From positions 17,089 to 81,088 of the forward strand of contig PDLQ01000025.1 of NCBI GenBank assembly GCA_002591745.1: a stretch of DNA of 64,000 bases, read 5' to 3'. Positions 51,921 to 60,897 of this stretch are shown one piece after another (positions within the stretch are counted from its first letter, which is position 1; every line of letters starts with the position of its first letter). The DNA is from Lewinellaceae bacterium SD302. GTDB taxonomy: Bacteria; Bacteroidota; Bacteroidia; Chitinophagales; Saprospiraceae. Below the pieces are notes generated by a model. It was not told the origin of the DNA. It saw only the letters and a program-made list of their open reading frames with translations, and ran no database searches. The position numbers and the translations under genes were made by a program.

Positions 51921-51938
51921 GGCTTCAAAGTAGCAAGG
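51921..51938 (+). repeat. Dispersed CAAAGTAGC motif, copy 16
   Basis: GGCTTCAAAGTAGCAAGG, 27 bases before the antiporter ATG. Confidence 0.8.
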
Positions 51939-51964
51939 TTTAAAATACACATCAACTCCCTCTC

Positions 51965-53875
51965 ATGTACGCAATCGGCGGCCTCATAATTCTTGGTATC
52001 CTCGCTCAGTGGATTGCCTGGCGGCTTAAAGTGCCGGCCATCCTTCCTCTCATTATTACGGGAATGATCATCGGGCCGGTCTATGAGTATTATACCGGCC
52101 ACCGACTACTCAGTCCCCGCTTCGACCCCGATACCGGCGAGGGGCTATTTCCCGGTAACTTGCTCTATAGTTTCGTCTCTCTGGCCATCGGACTGATCCT
52201 TTTTGAAGGTGGACTAACCCTGAAACTGAGCGAAATCAAGGGGTTGGCACGCAGTATTGTTCGACTCACCACCCTGGGCGCCTTTACCACCACCATCGTA
52301 GCTGGTCTGGCAGTCCACTATATCGTGGGACTGGACTGGCAGCTTTCCTTCCTTTTTTCTACCCTGATCGTGGTGACCGGCCCTACCGTTATCGCGCCCA
52401 TTATGCGGCAGATCAACGTCAAACGGCAAATTTCTACGGTGCTGAAGTGGGAAAGTATCGTTATCGACCCGGTCGGGGCCTTCCTGGCAGTATTGATGTA
52501 CAACTTTATCGTAGCTACTTACGAGCCGGGAAAAACCATCAACGAAGCCATTTTTGAATTTATCCGCTCCGGTCTGGTGGGGATCGGACTCGGCTTTTTA
52601 CTCGGAATGGGACTGTACTTTATCATCAAGCGGCTCTACGTGCCCCGCTACTTGTTGAATGTATTTACCCTGGCCAGTGTTATCGGCGCTTTCGTCCTCA
52701 GCGACATGATCGCCCACGAAAGTGGACTGCTCACGGCGGTAATGATGGGTGCAACCCTGGCTAATCGGGACGTCCCTTTCCTCCACGATATTCTTGATTT
52801 TAAAGAAAGCCTGACGCTGTTGCTCATCAGTATGCTGTTCATCCTGCTGTCGGCCAATATGAGCGTAGAACAAATCCAACTGGTGATCAGCGCAGAAGCT
52901 TTGGCGATCTTCGCTATTGTTGTTTTCGTCGCCCGGCCACTGGGCGTCTTCTGGAGCCTAGCCGGTTCCGATCTCGACTGGCGAGATAAGGCTTTTATCA
53001 GCTGGGTCGGTCCACGGGGTATTGTAGCAGCGGGTGTTGCTTCGCTCTTTGGAATTGAACTCGAAGAATCAGGGGTTCCCGGCGCGGAGTACATCACTCC
53101 GTTGGTCTTTCTGGTAGTGCTGGGAACCGTATTACTCAATGCCACCCTGGCTGGCTTTATCTCCAAACGATTGCGGGTCAATCTACCCCAGGGCTCCGGT
53201 GTGATGATTTTCGGTGCTTCCGAAGCCGCCCAATTATTAGCCAGTTGTTTGGTGGATAGCGGACGCGACGTCACCCTGGTATCTACCAACCGTCTCAACC
53301 TGGAAATGGCCCGGGAGGCGAACCTCGAGGTTCAGGAACTCAACATCCACAGCGACAGCCTCGACGAAAAACTAGACCTCACCGACGTCGGCTATATCCT
53401 AGCGATGACGGCCTCCGAAGAAGACAATCTCTACATTCTTAACCGCTATCAGAACCGGGAGGGCCTCCGTGGCAATTACCGCCTGATCAACCGTAAGGAG
53501 GTGCAGAACCAGCGCTACGGGGACGAAGCACTGTTTAGTCCGTATTCCACTTTCCTGATCATCAACCGCCTGGCCCGTCAGAGCGGTCAGATCAGCTCAG
53601 TGGCGATTACCGATGCTACTATGCTGAAAGAGACAGTCAGCTTGATTCGAACCAAAAAACTGGTGCCGTTATTTGTCAAATGCGCCGTCAGTAGCGATAT
53701 CAGCTTCGTCCGTGCCGGAGAATTTACCATGGAAGTGAACGAAGGAGATACCCTTTTCTACCTTGGTAATCCCATCCCGGCCGAGGAATTCCCCAAAGAC
53801 GCACCAATCGAGGTGTTAACGCTCCCGGAAGATTCGCCTGACGAACAGCCAGGTGAGATCGCGCCTCCGGCTTAA
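51965..53875 (+). CDS. CPA1 family cation/proton antiporter with TrkA-like C-terminal domain
   Basis: A 636-residue protein with about 12 membrane helices over residues 1-390 and motifs TGPTVIAPIMRQ and WESIVIDPVGAF, as in NhaP/CPA1 antiporters. Residues ~405-525 are a Rossmann-like TrkA-N domain (MIFGASEAAQLLASCLVDSG) and ~540-620 a TrkA-C-like domain, which often bind nucleotides and gate transport. It exchanges Na+ or K+ for H+. The C-terminal end is acidic and Pro-rich. Confidence 0.92.
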   Translation: MYAIGGLIILGILAQWIAWRLKVPAILPLIITGMIIGPVYEYYTGHRLLSPRFDPDTGEGLFPGNLLYSFVSLAIGLILFEGGLTLKLSEIKGLARSIVRLTTLGAFTTTIVAGLAVHYIVGLDWQLSFLFSTLIVVTGPTVIAPIMRQINVKRQISTVLKWESIVIDPVGAFLAVLMYNFIVATYEPGKTINEAIFEFIRSGLVGIGLGFLLGMGLYFIIKRLYVPRYLLNVFTLASVIGAFVLSDMIAHESGLLTAVMMGATLANRDVPFLHDILDFKESLTLLLISMLFILLSANMSVEQIQLVISAEALAIFAIVVFVARPLGVFWSLAGSDLDWRDKAFISWVGPRGIVAAGVASLFGIELEESGVPGAEYITPLVFLVVLGTVLLNATLAGFISKRLRVNLPQGSGVMIFGASEAAQLLASCLVDSGRDVTLVSTNRLNLEMAREANLEVQELNIHSDSLDEKLDLTDVGYILAMTASEEDNLYILNRYQNREGLRGNYRLINRKEVQNQRYGDEALFSPYSTFLIINRLARQSGQISSVAITDATMLKETVSLIRTKKLVPLFVKCAVSSDISFVRAGEFTMEVNEGDTLFYLGNPIPAEEFPKDAPIEVLTLPEDSPDEQPGEIAPPA

Positions 53876-53881
53876 TCATTC

Positions 53882-54120
53882 GGCTAGCGACCTCCCGGTC
53901 GCCCTGGTTTTTCCCGCGAGTTTTTACGGACAAAATGCGTTTCTGCTAAACACGGTGATACCGTTATCTGCAAATCAGCCTTATCCGTGAAGACCCGTGA
54001 CCAGTTTCCAAATACGGAGCAGCCGTTGTAAGCATGGTCCGAGAGAAAGCTGAGGAGACAAGACGGGCAGGGAAGCGTACCTGCATCCCGAAAACTAGAG
54101 CGACCGGGAGGTCGCTAGCC
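53882..54120. repeat. MITE-like element flanked by inverted GCGACC palindromes
   Basis: The left unit at 53882-53903 (GGCTAGCGACCTCCCGGTCG, then CC) is exactly inverted at 54098-54120. The 194 bases between contain degenerate phrases such as CTGCAAATCAGCCTTATCCGTG. No gene is visible. The left unit, followed by CTGGTTTTT, could also terminate the antiporter transcript. Confidence 0.65.
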
Positions 54121-54123
54121 AAT

Positions 54124-55437
54124 CTACTTTAGCAGCCGCTCCAACCCGACCCCCCGGCTGCCCTTCAACAACAGCGTGTAACCACTCCAGTCCTGTTCCC
54201 AGAACCAATCCTTCAGCGCCGGTAAATCTTTGAACCAGGGCAGTCCGGTAATTTCAGCCGTAGCTGCGTAAGCCGGGCCGACCAAGACTACTTTTTTCAA
54301 ATCCAGACTACCGGCCAGGTTGGCAATATGCTGATGAGCCTTTTCGCTATCTACCCCCAGTTCCAGCATATTACCCAGAATAGCGGCACGCGGCGCTGAG
54401 GTCGCATTACAGAAGGCACTCAGTGAAGCCGCTACGCTACTCGGATTGGCATTATAGGCATCCAGCCAAAAGGGAATATTTCGGTGAGTGATACGCTGAC
54501 TGCGGTTGTCGGATGGAACGTAGTCTTCAATCGCCTGTTTGATGTCCGGCCCTGCTACTTTGAAGTACTTACCAATGGCCACGGCCGTTTTCAGGTTCTC
54601 AAAATTGTGGAGACCCGGTAAATTACTGTTCGCCTCAATCAACTCGTTTCGCTCACTCAGGAAGGAAAGCCGAACGTTCGGGGCGGCAGCCAACAAACGG
54701 CATTCCATTGGTAAAATTTCCTGGCTTGGCCGATCGCTTCTTAAGTAATCGATCCGGCGTTCCACTTTCCTGGCCATTTCCGGAAGAAAATCCGCGTCAA
54801 GATTCACGAAGGCGACTCCGCCGCTTTTGGCCAGATAGTCGTACAACTCCCCCTTGCCTGTTTTTACCCCTTCGATACCCCCGAAACCTTCCAGGTGGGC
54901 TTCACCGATGTTGGTGATCAGACCATGAGTAGGCTCTGCGATACGGCATAGTTCGGCGATCTCCCCCTGGTGGTTGGCCCCCATTTCGAGAATGGCCATT
55001 TCCACTTCCGGCCCTATCTGCAGAATGGTCAGTGGCAGGCCGATGTGGTTATTGAAATTGCCCGGGGTGGCGTGAATAGTGTAACGGCGGCTCATGACGG
55101 CAGCCACCAGTTCTTTGGTGGTCGTCTTGCCGTTACTTCCGGTAATGGCCAGTACGGGCATTCGCAACTTGCGGCGGTGGTGATTGGCCAGCATCTGGAG
55201 GGTAGTCAATACGTCTTGACACAGTACAGCGCGTTCGCCGATGGCTTCGGCCACGGCGGCATCGTCGACCACGGCGTAGGCGGCTCCACTTTCCAGCGCA
55301 CCGGCGGCGTACTGGTTGCCGTCAAAACGATCACCCCTGAGGGCAAAGAAAATACTACCCGCCGGTACGTTTCGACTGTCGGTAGTGATTCGCCGCTGCG
55401 GGAGGTAAAGCTGGTAAAGCTCGGGGATGGAAAGCAT
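54124..55437 (-). CDS. murF: UDP-N-acetylmuramoyl-tripeptide--D-alanyl-D-alanine ligase
   Basis: A 437-residue Mur ligase. The P-loop GSNGKTTTKEL is at 100-110, ITNIGEAHLEGFG and DAYNANPSS are conserved, and C-terminal motifs (AILGNMLELG) are intact. It adds D-Ala-D-Ala to the UDP-MurNAc-tripeptide in peptidoglycan synthesis. It lies next to porU and near gldJ, a neighbourhood I associate with Bacteroidota. A copy of the dispersed motif lies in the gene at 54550. Confidence 0.96.
   Translation of the reverse strand: MLSIPELYQLYLPQRRITTDSRNVPAGSIFFALRGDRFDGNQYAAGALESGAAYAVVDDAAVAEAIGERAVLCQDVLTTLQMLANHHRRKLRMPVLAITGSNGKTTTKELVAAVMSRRYTIHATPGNFNNHIGLPLTILQIGPEVEMAILEMGANHQGEIAELCRIAEPTHGLITNIGEAHLEGFGGIEGVKTGKGELYDYLAKSGGVAFVNLDADFLPEMARKVERRIDYLRSDRPSQEILPMECRLLAAAPNVRLSFLSERNELIEANSNLPGLHNFENLKTAVAIGKYFKVAGPDIKQAIEDYVPSDNRSQRITHRNIPFWLDAYNANPSSVAASLSAFCNATSAPRAAILGNMLELGVDSEKAHQHIANLAGSLDLKKVVLVGPAYAATAEITGLPWFKDLPALKDWFWEQDWSGYTLLLKGSRGVGLERLLK
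54550..54567 (-). repeat. Dispersed CAAAGTAGC motif, copy 17 (inside a CDS)
   Basis: On the minus strand it reads TACTTCAAAGTAGCAGGG, encoding Y-F-K-V-A-G in murF. This copy departs most from the flanking consensus. Confidence 0.55.
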
Positions 55438-55490
55438 GAAAACTTTTGATTAAGCCCACAAAATACGCAGCCCATCCCTTTTTAAAGCGC

Positions 55491-58400
55491 TTACTTCAGG
55501 ATTACCAGTTTCTGAAAATCACCACTCACCGTTTCTTCACTTTCCGATCCACGCAGGCGGACCTGATAAAGGTAAGTTCCCCGGGCAAGTTGGTCACCGT
55601 AATCATCGCGACCATCCCATTCGATGCAGTCGTCCAGCCGCACCGCACCGTCACTGAAGGGCAGCATGGTGGTCAGGGACTTGACCAGTCGGCCACTGAT
55701 GGTATAGATCTGGACAATGACGTCTACGTCTTCTCCCACCAGAGTGTGATCAAACTGAAAACAGGTGTTGTCAGTAAAGGGATTGGGGTAATTGAGTACC
55801 CTCGTCAGTGCCTCGCCCCCATCGGCGGCCACGATGAATTCCGTAGAACCGGTGGCGTTATTATTGGCTACGTCCCAGGCCCGGACGGTAATGGTGTGGC
55901 GGCCGGGTTCCAGGTCGGTGAGTGGATAGCGAACTTCACCGGAGCGGAAATCGTCCGCGTTGGCCTCGTAGTAGTCATTGAGGACAATGGCTTCTCGGCT
56001 GTCGTCATCCAGTACGGCTTCCAGATCGTGGCCGATACTGTTGCCCGTTACATTGATGCCCAGGTCGTCATTTAGTTTGACTAGCAAAGTAGCAGAGGGT
56101 TCTACTTCGCCGCCGAAGACAAAGTTGTCGTTGTTCATAAATACTTCTACCTCGGGGCCTTCGTCATCGGCAACGGCGTCGGCGAAGGTGCCACCGATGA
56201 CGAGTTGGTCGTAGAAACCGGCAGCATCGGTGCGGGTAGCGGGGTCGGCGGCGTAGTAACTGATCTTTCCCTGACCGAATTCATAGTTGATGTCGCGGGG
56301 TACCACGAAAGTAAAGGTGAATTTTCCGCTGCTTACCGTGGCTTTACCACGAAAGATGATGTTGCGTTGTACCTCTACATCTCTCACATTACTGCCGGCG
56401 TCCTGACCGAGAGTGGAAACAATTTGCGGTTTATCGTAAACGGTGGGGTAGACCAAGCCATTAAAATCCTCCATCAGCTGACCGTTCACATCCACAACCT
56501 CACCGCTGATGTTGATCGTTTGCAAAGCACCGACGGTATCGATCCGCTCGGCAGAGATGGCTTCGTCATTGACCATGGTGGTGCGTATCTCGTTGGTTGG
56601 CAGGGCCACTACCGTTGCCGGGTCACCCAGCAGGGTGAATTTGCGCACGTTGTCGGTATTGCCGGTAGTGGAAGTTTCGTTCTTCGCGATTCGAATCACT
56701 TCGCCCAGGGTACGGAAACGTCCGTCGGGACGGGCAATGAGTGCCTCCATGGTATTGCGGGTCAAAACTTCGTTGGCTGTGGCGAATACCGGTCGGGTCG
56801 TGGTCAGTAAGGCCACCGCCCCGCCACTACGCGTCAGCAGCGTTTCTTCGCCGGCACTTACGAATTCGGCATCGTCGAAGGATGCGAATGTACAGGTAGC
56901 CGTAACGAAGATCGGCAGGGTCGTGGGGTTACGCCAACTACGGATTTGCGGGATGCTCAACACCCGTTCCTGGCCCCAGCCACGGGGACCGCCGTGGCCG
57001 AGATAAGTGATGGCCAGCGCACCACGGGTAACCGCCAGATTGAGTCCTTCCGTAATGTCCGGATAACGATCACCGGCCGAGAGACTTTCCTGGGGGAAGA
57101 GGTCGAAGTAAAGCTTGTTGAAGTTGAGCTCCGGTTTCAAGTCTTGAATGGTTTCGGCGATGCCGTCAATGTCATCGGTGTGGAGATTACCGTCTTCGTC
57201 GTCACCAACGAATACCATTCTGGTGCGCCAGTCGCCCAGAGCATCCGGATTGATGTCGTAGCTGATGATCTTGTCAACCAGAAAAAGCGTTTGCTCGCGG
57301 GATCGGACCGGAAGACGGCCGACGCTTACATTGACTGCGGCCCGCAGGGCTTCGCCGTTGTTGCCGGGGGTATAGATGCCGTAGTAATCATCGGCGGGGA
57401 AATCCCTGATCTCCGTAAAGTCACCTTGCTTTTGAAAGGTGGGGACGAAGTTGGTACCCAAGTTATAGATATCACGCGCATCGAAACTGCCATCGCCTAC
57501 CAGAAGCAGGAACTTCAGATTGTCCGAACGCTCGTAAACCATGCGGCTGAAATTGCGAATCCCGGCCGGGTCGGCCTTGCCGGCGCTGAACTCATTATAG
57601 ACTTGCTCGGTAGTGACCATTTCGGTGACTAATCCGCTGAACTCCCGCCGGTGATCGAGTAAGGCCTGGGTGTTTTCCATAAATTCCGGGTGGACGACGA
57701 TCAGCATGTCGGCATTGGTGATGTCGTGGAGGTTTTGATTCTCCACCGGGCCAATGGCTTCCGCGCTCAACAGTGAGGCATTCAGGTTGAAGGCCACGAA
57801 TTCGTTGATCCGATCGGGATCCAGGGAAGCATTGGCCGTGATCGAGCCACCGCTTAGTAAGCCGTTGAGGCCCTGGTGAGTACCGTTGCCGATCTTCCAG
57901 ATACGGGTGTTTGAGTTGGCATTGCTTAATTGGAATGTAGCATTACTCTGGCCGATTAACCGACTGTCGCGGAAGGAAATCTGATCCCCCTGCATCCGTA
58001 GCTGCCGGCGGGCTCTTAACTGGATAAAATCGAGGTAACCTTCGCTTTCTCCGCCATTGGAAACAGGAGGATAGCTTACTTTAAAATCGAGAGCACCCGC
58101 ATTCAGGTTAATTGTAGTGTTTATCGTAGCGTAACGTACGCCGGCACTGGTCAGTGCACTACCCAGGTTGGTTATCCGACTAGCAGCGGAGCTATTAATT
58201 TCATTATCCTGAACCTCGAGAATGAAGCGGCTGGTCGCGGTAGCTCTCAGTCCCATTCTGGCTCGGATCAAGGCGGGTTCTCCGGCCACTGGGTCGGTCA
58301 GGTTGAACAGGTCATTGTAGTCTTTTTCCCGGGCAACGCGAAAAAGGTCGCCGAACCATACCTGCCCGGAACCGTGGGCGTTACCAATATTGTGTAAAGC

Positions 58401-59366
58401 GTTTTCCTTCTCTTCCTCAAAACGGAACAGGGCATCGTAGCTATTAACGTTGGTACCACCACCGGCATTGGTCTCGGTGACCCGAAGGCCGTTACCGCCG
58501 CCACCGATTTTGAGGTAGTAAAAGGCACTGGTGGCGTAAATATTGCGGGGCTTGTCGTAGCGATCATTATCGACGTTGTAGCTCCAGACGTCCGGACCTT
58601 CGCCGTAGAAGAGAATGAAGTCGTCACCGTCAAAATTACCGTCGGCCTGGCCTTCTACGAAAATGGCCTGCTCGATGAGGTCGTCCGGGAAATCTTCACT
58701 TACTACCTCGGGAAGCATCCCACCAGGGTGACCGTACAGCCGAATACTGCGTGGGTCTACACCATCCAGGTCAATGCCCAGATCACCAGTCAGAAAACCC
58801 CGACTCAGACGGTGAATGCCGGTTTCTTTAACGGCGATTTTGTAGATCTGCCCGTCGGCGAGTACCGAGCGGTTGGCAAAATCGAAGCGGGGCCGGGCAT
58901 CCTGGCCGGACCGGCGGGTGACGCGCAACTCTACCGACCGTAAGCGTTGGTAGCCGGATAGGGAGCGGATCATCGGCAGGCAGGAGATCTTGCCGAAATA
59001 GCCCTCGGGCTGGCGGTAGACTTCGGTTTCGAAGACCAGACTTTCCGGCAGCTGACTGAGATCGGCCCGGGGATCGGCGGAGAAGTTATCGTATTCGGCG
59101 TTCACCACTTCAACGGTGAGTTGTCCGGGGCCGGCGACGGCGAAAGTCTCCACCCAATAAGGCAGCAAGGTCGACGGTCCTGCAATACTGACGGCACCCG
59201 TAAAATCGTACTTGACGAAATCCTGCTCGTCGAAACGAATAGTGACCGGAGTGGGCTCCCAGTCAAAGGTTTTGGACAGGCTGACCTGGGCCGAAGCCCG
59301 TGCGGGAAGCAACAACAGACAAATCGTACTGATGACCGCAGATAAATTAGTAAAGGAACGTAGCAT
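55491..59366 (-). CDS. porU: Type IX secretion sortase PorU (C25 peptidase)
   Basis: A 1291-residue exported protein (signal peptide ending ASAQ). The C25 gingipain-type domain has its catalytic His in YLGHGGPRGWG (about residue 790) and Cys in VTATCTFASFDD (about 825). The C-terminal ~90 residues form a FlgD-like/sorting-type Ig fold (NYPNPFTDNTCFQF, WDGRDDYGDQLARGTYLYQV). PorU removes C-terminal signals from T9SS cargo at the outer surface and attaches cargo to lipids. It would process the cargo encoded at 46727. A dispersed-motif copy lies in the gene at 56079. Confidence 0.95.
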   Translation of the reverse strand: MLRSFTNLSAVISTICLLLLPARASAQVSLSKTFDWEPTPVTIRFDEQDFVKYDFTGAVSIAGPSTLLPYWVETFAVAGPGQLTVEVVNAEYDNFSADPRADLSQLPESLVFETEVYRQPEGYFGKISCLPMIRSLSGYQRLRSVELRVTRRSGQDARPRFDFANRSVLADGQIYKIAVKETGIHRLSRGFLTGDLGIDLDGVDPRSIRLYGHPGGMLPEVVSEDFPDDLIEQAIFVEGQADGNFDGDDFILFYGEGPDVWSYNVDNDRYDKPRNIYATSAFYYLKIGGGGNGLRVTETNAGGGTNVNSYDALFRFEEEKENALHNIGNAHGSGQVWFGDLFRVAREKDYNDLFNLTDPVAGEPALIRARMGLRATATSRFILEVQDNEINSSAASRITNLGSALTSAGVRYATINTTINLNAGALDFKVSYPPVSNGGESEGYLDFIQLRARRQLRMQGDQISFRDSRLIGQSNATFQLSNANSNTRIWKIGNGTHQGLNGLLSGGSITANASLDPDRINEFVAFNLNASLLSAEAIGPVENQNLHDITNADMLIVVHPEFMENTQALLDHRREFSGLVTEMVTTEQVYNEFSAGKADPAGIRNFSRMVYERSDNLKFLLLVGDGSFDARDIYNLGTNFVPTFQKQGDFTEIRDFPADDYYGIYTPGNNGEALRAAVNVSVGRLPVRSREQTLFLVDKIISYDINPDALGDWRTRMVFVGDDEDGNLHTDDIDGIAETIQDLKPELNFNKLYFDLFPQESLSAGDRYPDITEGLNLAVTRGALAITYLGHGGPRGWGQERVLSIPQIRSWRNPTTLPIFVTATCTFASFDDAEFVSAGEETLLTRSGGAVALLTTTRPVFATANEVLTRNTMEALIARPDGRFRTLGEVIRIAKNETSTTGNTDNVRKFTLLGDPATVVALPTNEIRTTMVNDEAISAERIDTVGALQTINISGEVVDVNGQLMEDFNGLVYPTVYDKPQIVSTLGQDAGSNVRDVEVQRNIIFRGKATVSSGKFTFTFVVPRDINYEFGQGKISYYAADPATRTDAAGFYDQLVIGGTFADAVADDEGPEVEVFMNNDNFVFGGEVEPSATLLVKLNDDLGINVTGNSIGHDLEAVLDDDSREAIVLNDYYEANADDFRSGEVRYPLTDLEPGRHTITVRAWDVANNNATGSTEFIVAADGGEALTRVLNYPNPFTDNTCFQFDHTLVGEDVDVIVQIYTISGRLVKSLTTMLPFSDGAVRLDDCIEWDGRDDYGDQLARGTYLYQVRLRGSESEETVSGDFQKLVILK
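56079..56097 (+). repeat. Dispersed CAAAGTAGC motif, copy 18 (inside a CDS, antisense)
   Basis: GACTAGCAAAGTAGCAGAG on the plus strand. In porU (minus) it encodes S-A-T-L-L-V. Confidence 0.65.
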
Positions 59367-59539
59367 ACTGATGTGGCGTAGTTTGAATAGAATTGGAGAG
59401 CCGAATTTCAGAACGAAGATAACCCTAGCGGTCTTTAAAACGCTCTAGCCTGAAAATGGATTGTTTGTTAAGGAATGTGATATGTCGGGAAAAGTACGTT
59501 GAAAGGAACGTAAGCGTTAAAATAGGGTGAAAACGAAAG

Positions 59540-59557
59540 CCTTGCTACTTTGAAGCC
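59540..59557 (-). repeat. Dispersed CAAAGTAGC motif, copy 19
   Basis: On the minus strand it reads GGCTTCAAAGTAGCAAGG, in the divergent region between porU and the PorP/SprF gene. Confidence 0.8.
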
Positions 59558-59595
59558 ATAATCGCAACTATATTGTTGGCGTTAGAAATCTTGCT

Positions 59596-60615
59596 ATGCT
59601 GAATAAACTATGTCTACTGCTGCTAGTTTCATCGATTATCCTGATGGGTAAGCTGGGGGCCCAGGATGCTGTCTTCAGCCAGTTCTACGCTGCGCCGCTA
59701 CAATTGAATCCGGCCCTGGCCGGCGTGTCTATCGCCCCGCGAGTGGGGGTGAATTACCGGACCCAGTACGGCGCTTACCCGAATGCCTACCGGACATTTG
59801 CGGTGAGTTACGAGCAACCTTTCGAAGGGAAGCCCTCTTCCATTGGCCTGACCGGAATCAGCAATGTACAGGCTGACGGTGCCTATCGAATCACGAATTT
59901 CAAAGTCATTTACAGCTATGAGGTGAGGGTAACCAAAGAACTTTACGCTCGCCTGGGGCTGTCGTTGGGGGCCATCCAGACGCGGGTGGACTTCAATCAA
60001 CTTTTATTTGGCGACCAGCTGGATGCTATCGAGGGAAATACCGGGGCGGCCACGGCCGAAGACCTGATTGCGAGCAACAAGACCAGCTTTGACGCCGGGG
60101 CTGGCATCGTTCTTTATTCCGGACCCCTATTCGGTGGCTTTAGCCTCGATCACCTGACCCGGCCGGATGAAAGCCTGATCGAACTCAACCAAAATCTGTA
60201 CGCCGGCCGACCGATCCGGATGAATGTTCACTTTGGCGGGCAAATCAAACTCAAGCGTTACACTAACCGTCGCCGACCGGCTTACGTGACCCCTAACCTG
60301 CTGTACAGCCGCCAGGCCGCTTTTCAGCAACTGGACCTGGGGGCCTACTTTGGCTACGGCAAGTTTTTCCTCGGAGGCTGGTACCGCCACGCTTTTGAAA
60401 ATGCCGATGCGGCCATCGCCGTAGTGGGGTTCCGGGAAGGCGTATTGCGGATCGGGTACAGCTATGACGCCACTTTGTCGGCCCTGCGTACCGTGCCCGG
60501 CGGACTGGGCGGGACGCATGAGATTAGCATGTCCCTCAACTTCGGCGATAGCAAGGCCTTGCAGCGTAAGCGTTTTCGGAGCCGGTTTAACGACTGCTTC
60601 GGGATGTTTAACTAG
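59596..60615 (+). CDS. PorP/SprF family type IX secretion outer-membrane protein
   Basis: A 339-residue protein with a signal peptide ending GAQ, then 'DAVFSQFYAAPLQLNPALAGV', the hallmark opening of PorP/SprF. The rest is beta-barrel. Such proteins help secrete or anchor specific T9SS partners on the cell surface, often one paralog per cargo. It is divergent from porU and upstream of gldJ. Confidence 0.95.
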   Translation: MLNKLCLLLLVSSIILMGKLGAQDAVFSQFYAAPLQLNPALAGVSIAPRVGVNYRTQYGAYPNAYRTFAVSYEQPFEGKPSSIGLTGISNVQADGAYRITNFKVIYSYEVRVTKELYARLGLSLGAIQTRVDFNQLLFGDQLDAIEGNTGAATAEDLIASNKTSFDAGAGIVLYSGPLFGGFSLDHLTRPDESLIELNQNLYAGRPIRMNVHFGGQIKLKRYTNRRRPAYVTPNLLYSRQAAFQQLDLGAYFGYGKFFLGGWYRHAFENADAAIAVVGFREGVLRIGYSYDATLSALRTVPGGLGGTHEISMSLNFGDSKALQRKRFRSRFNDCFGMFN

Positions 60616-60622
60616 GTTTTGA

Positions 60623-60709
60623 AATTCAAGATTTTGGATTCTTGATTTTGCCCAAGCGGCGTGTGCGAGAATTTGGCAAAATCTGGATTCGAGAATCTAA
60701 AATCTCGAA
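60623..60709. repeat. Inverted-repeat element with AAAATCTTGAAT-type arms
   Basis: AATTCAAGATTTTGGATTCT (60623 onward) and its imperfect complement ending near 60709 (GAATCTAAAATCTCGAATT) flank about 20 bases. It lies after the PorP/SprF gene and could act as its terminator. Confidence 0.55.
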
Positions 60710-60850
60710 TTAGGGGCATCTTCTAAACTTTAACATCGCTTTACACAATAGGAGCCCTTCACAAAGGGTTAAGAATGCGGACTCAGCCACCCCGGCCCTG
60801 CTTTTTTCGTTAAGATCGCTCGTGGTGGCCCGCTAAAAGCTCAGGTATGC

Positions 60851-60858
60851 TATATTTG
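60851..60858 (+). promoter_or_regulatory. -7 box (TATATTTG) for gldJ
   Basis: A perfect TAnnTTTG match 39 bases before the ATG at 60898. It argues against the longer frame from 60847. Confidence 0.6.
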
Positions 60859-60897
60859 TCCGCTCATTCGCAATTTTGTCAACTCGGTAGAGATACA

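Larger units (their letters stand above)
51652..51964. other. 313-base intergenic region flanked by inverted motif copies
   Basis: Copies of the dispersed motif in opposite orientation lie at 51663-51680 and 51921-51938, enclosing about 240 bases. Inside there are small palindromes (CCGATACGGATCGG) and no credible gene or RNA. Confidence 0.6.
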
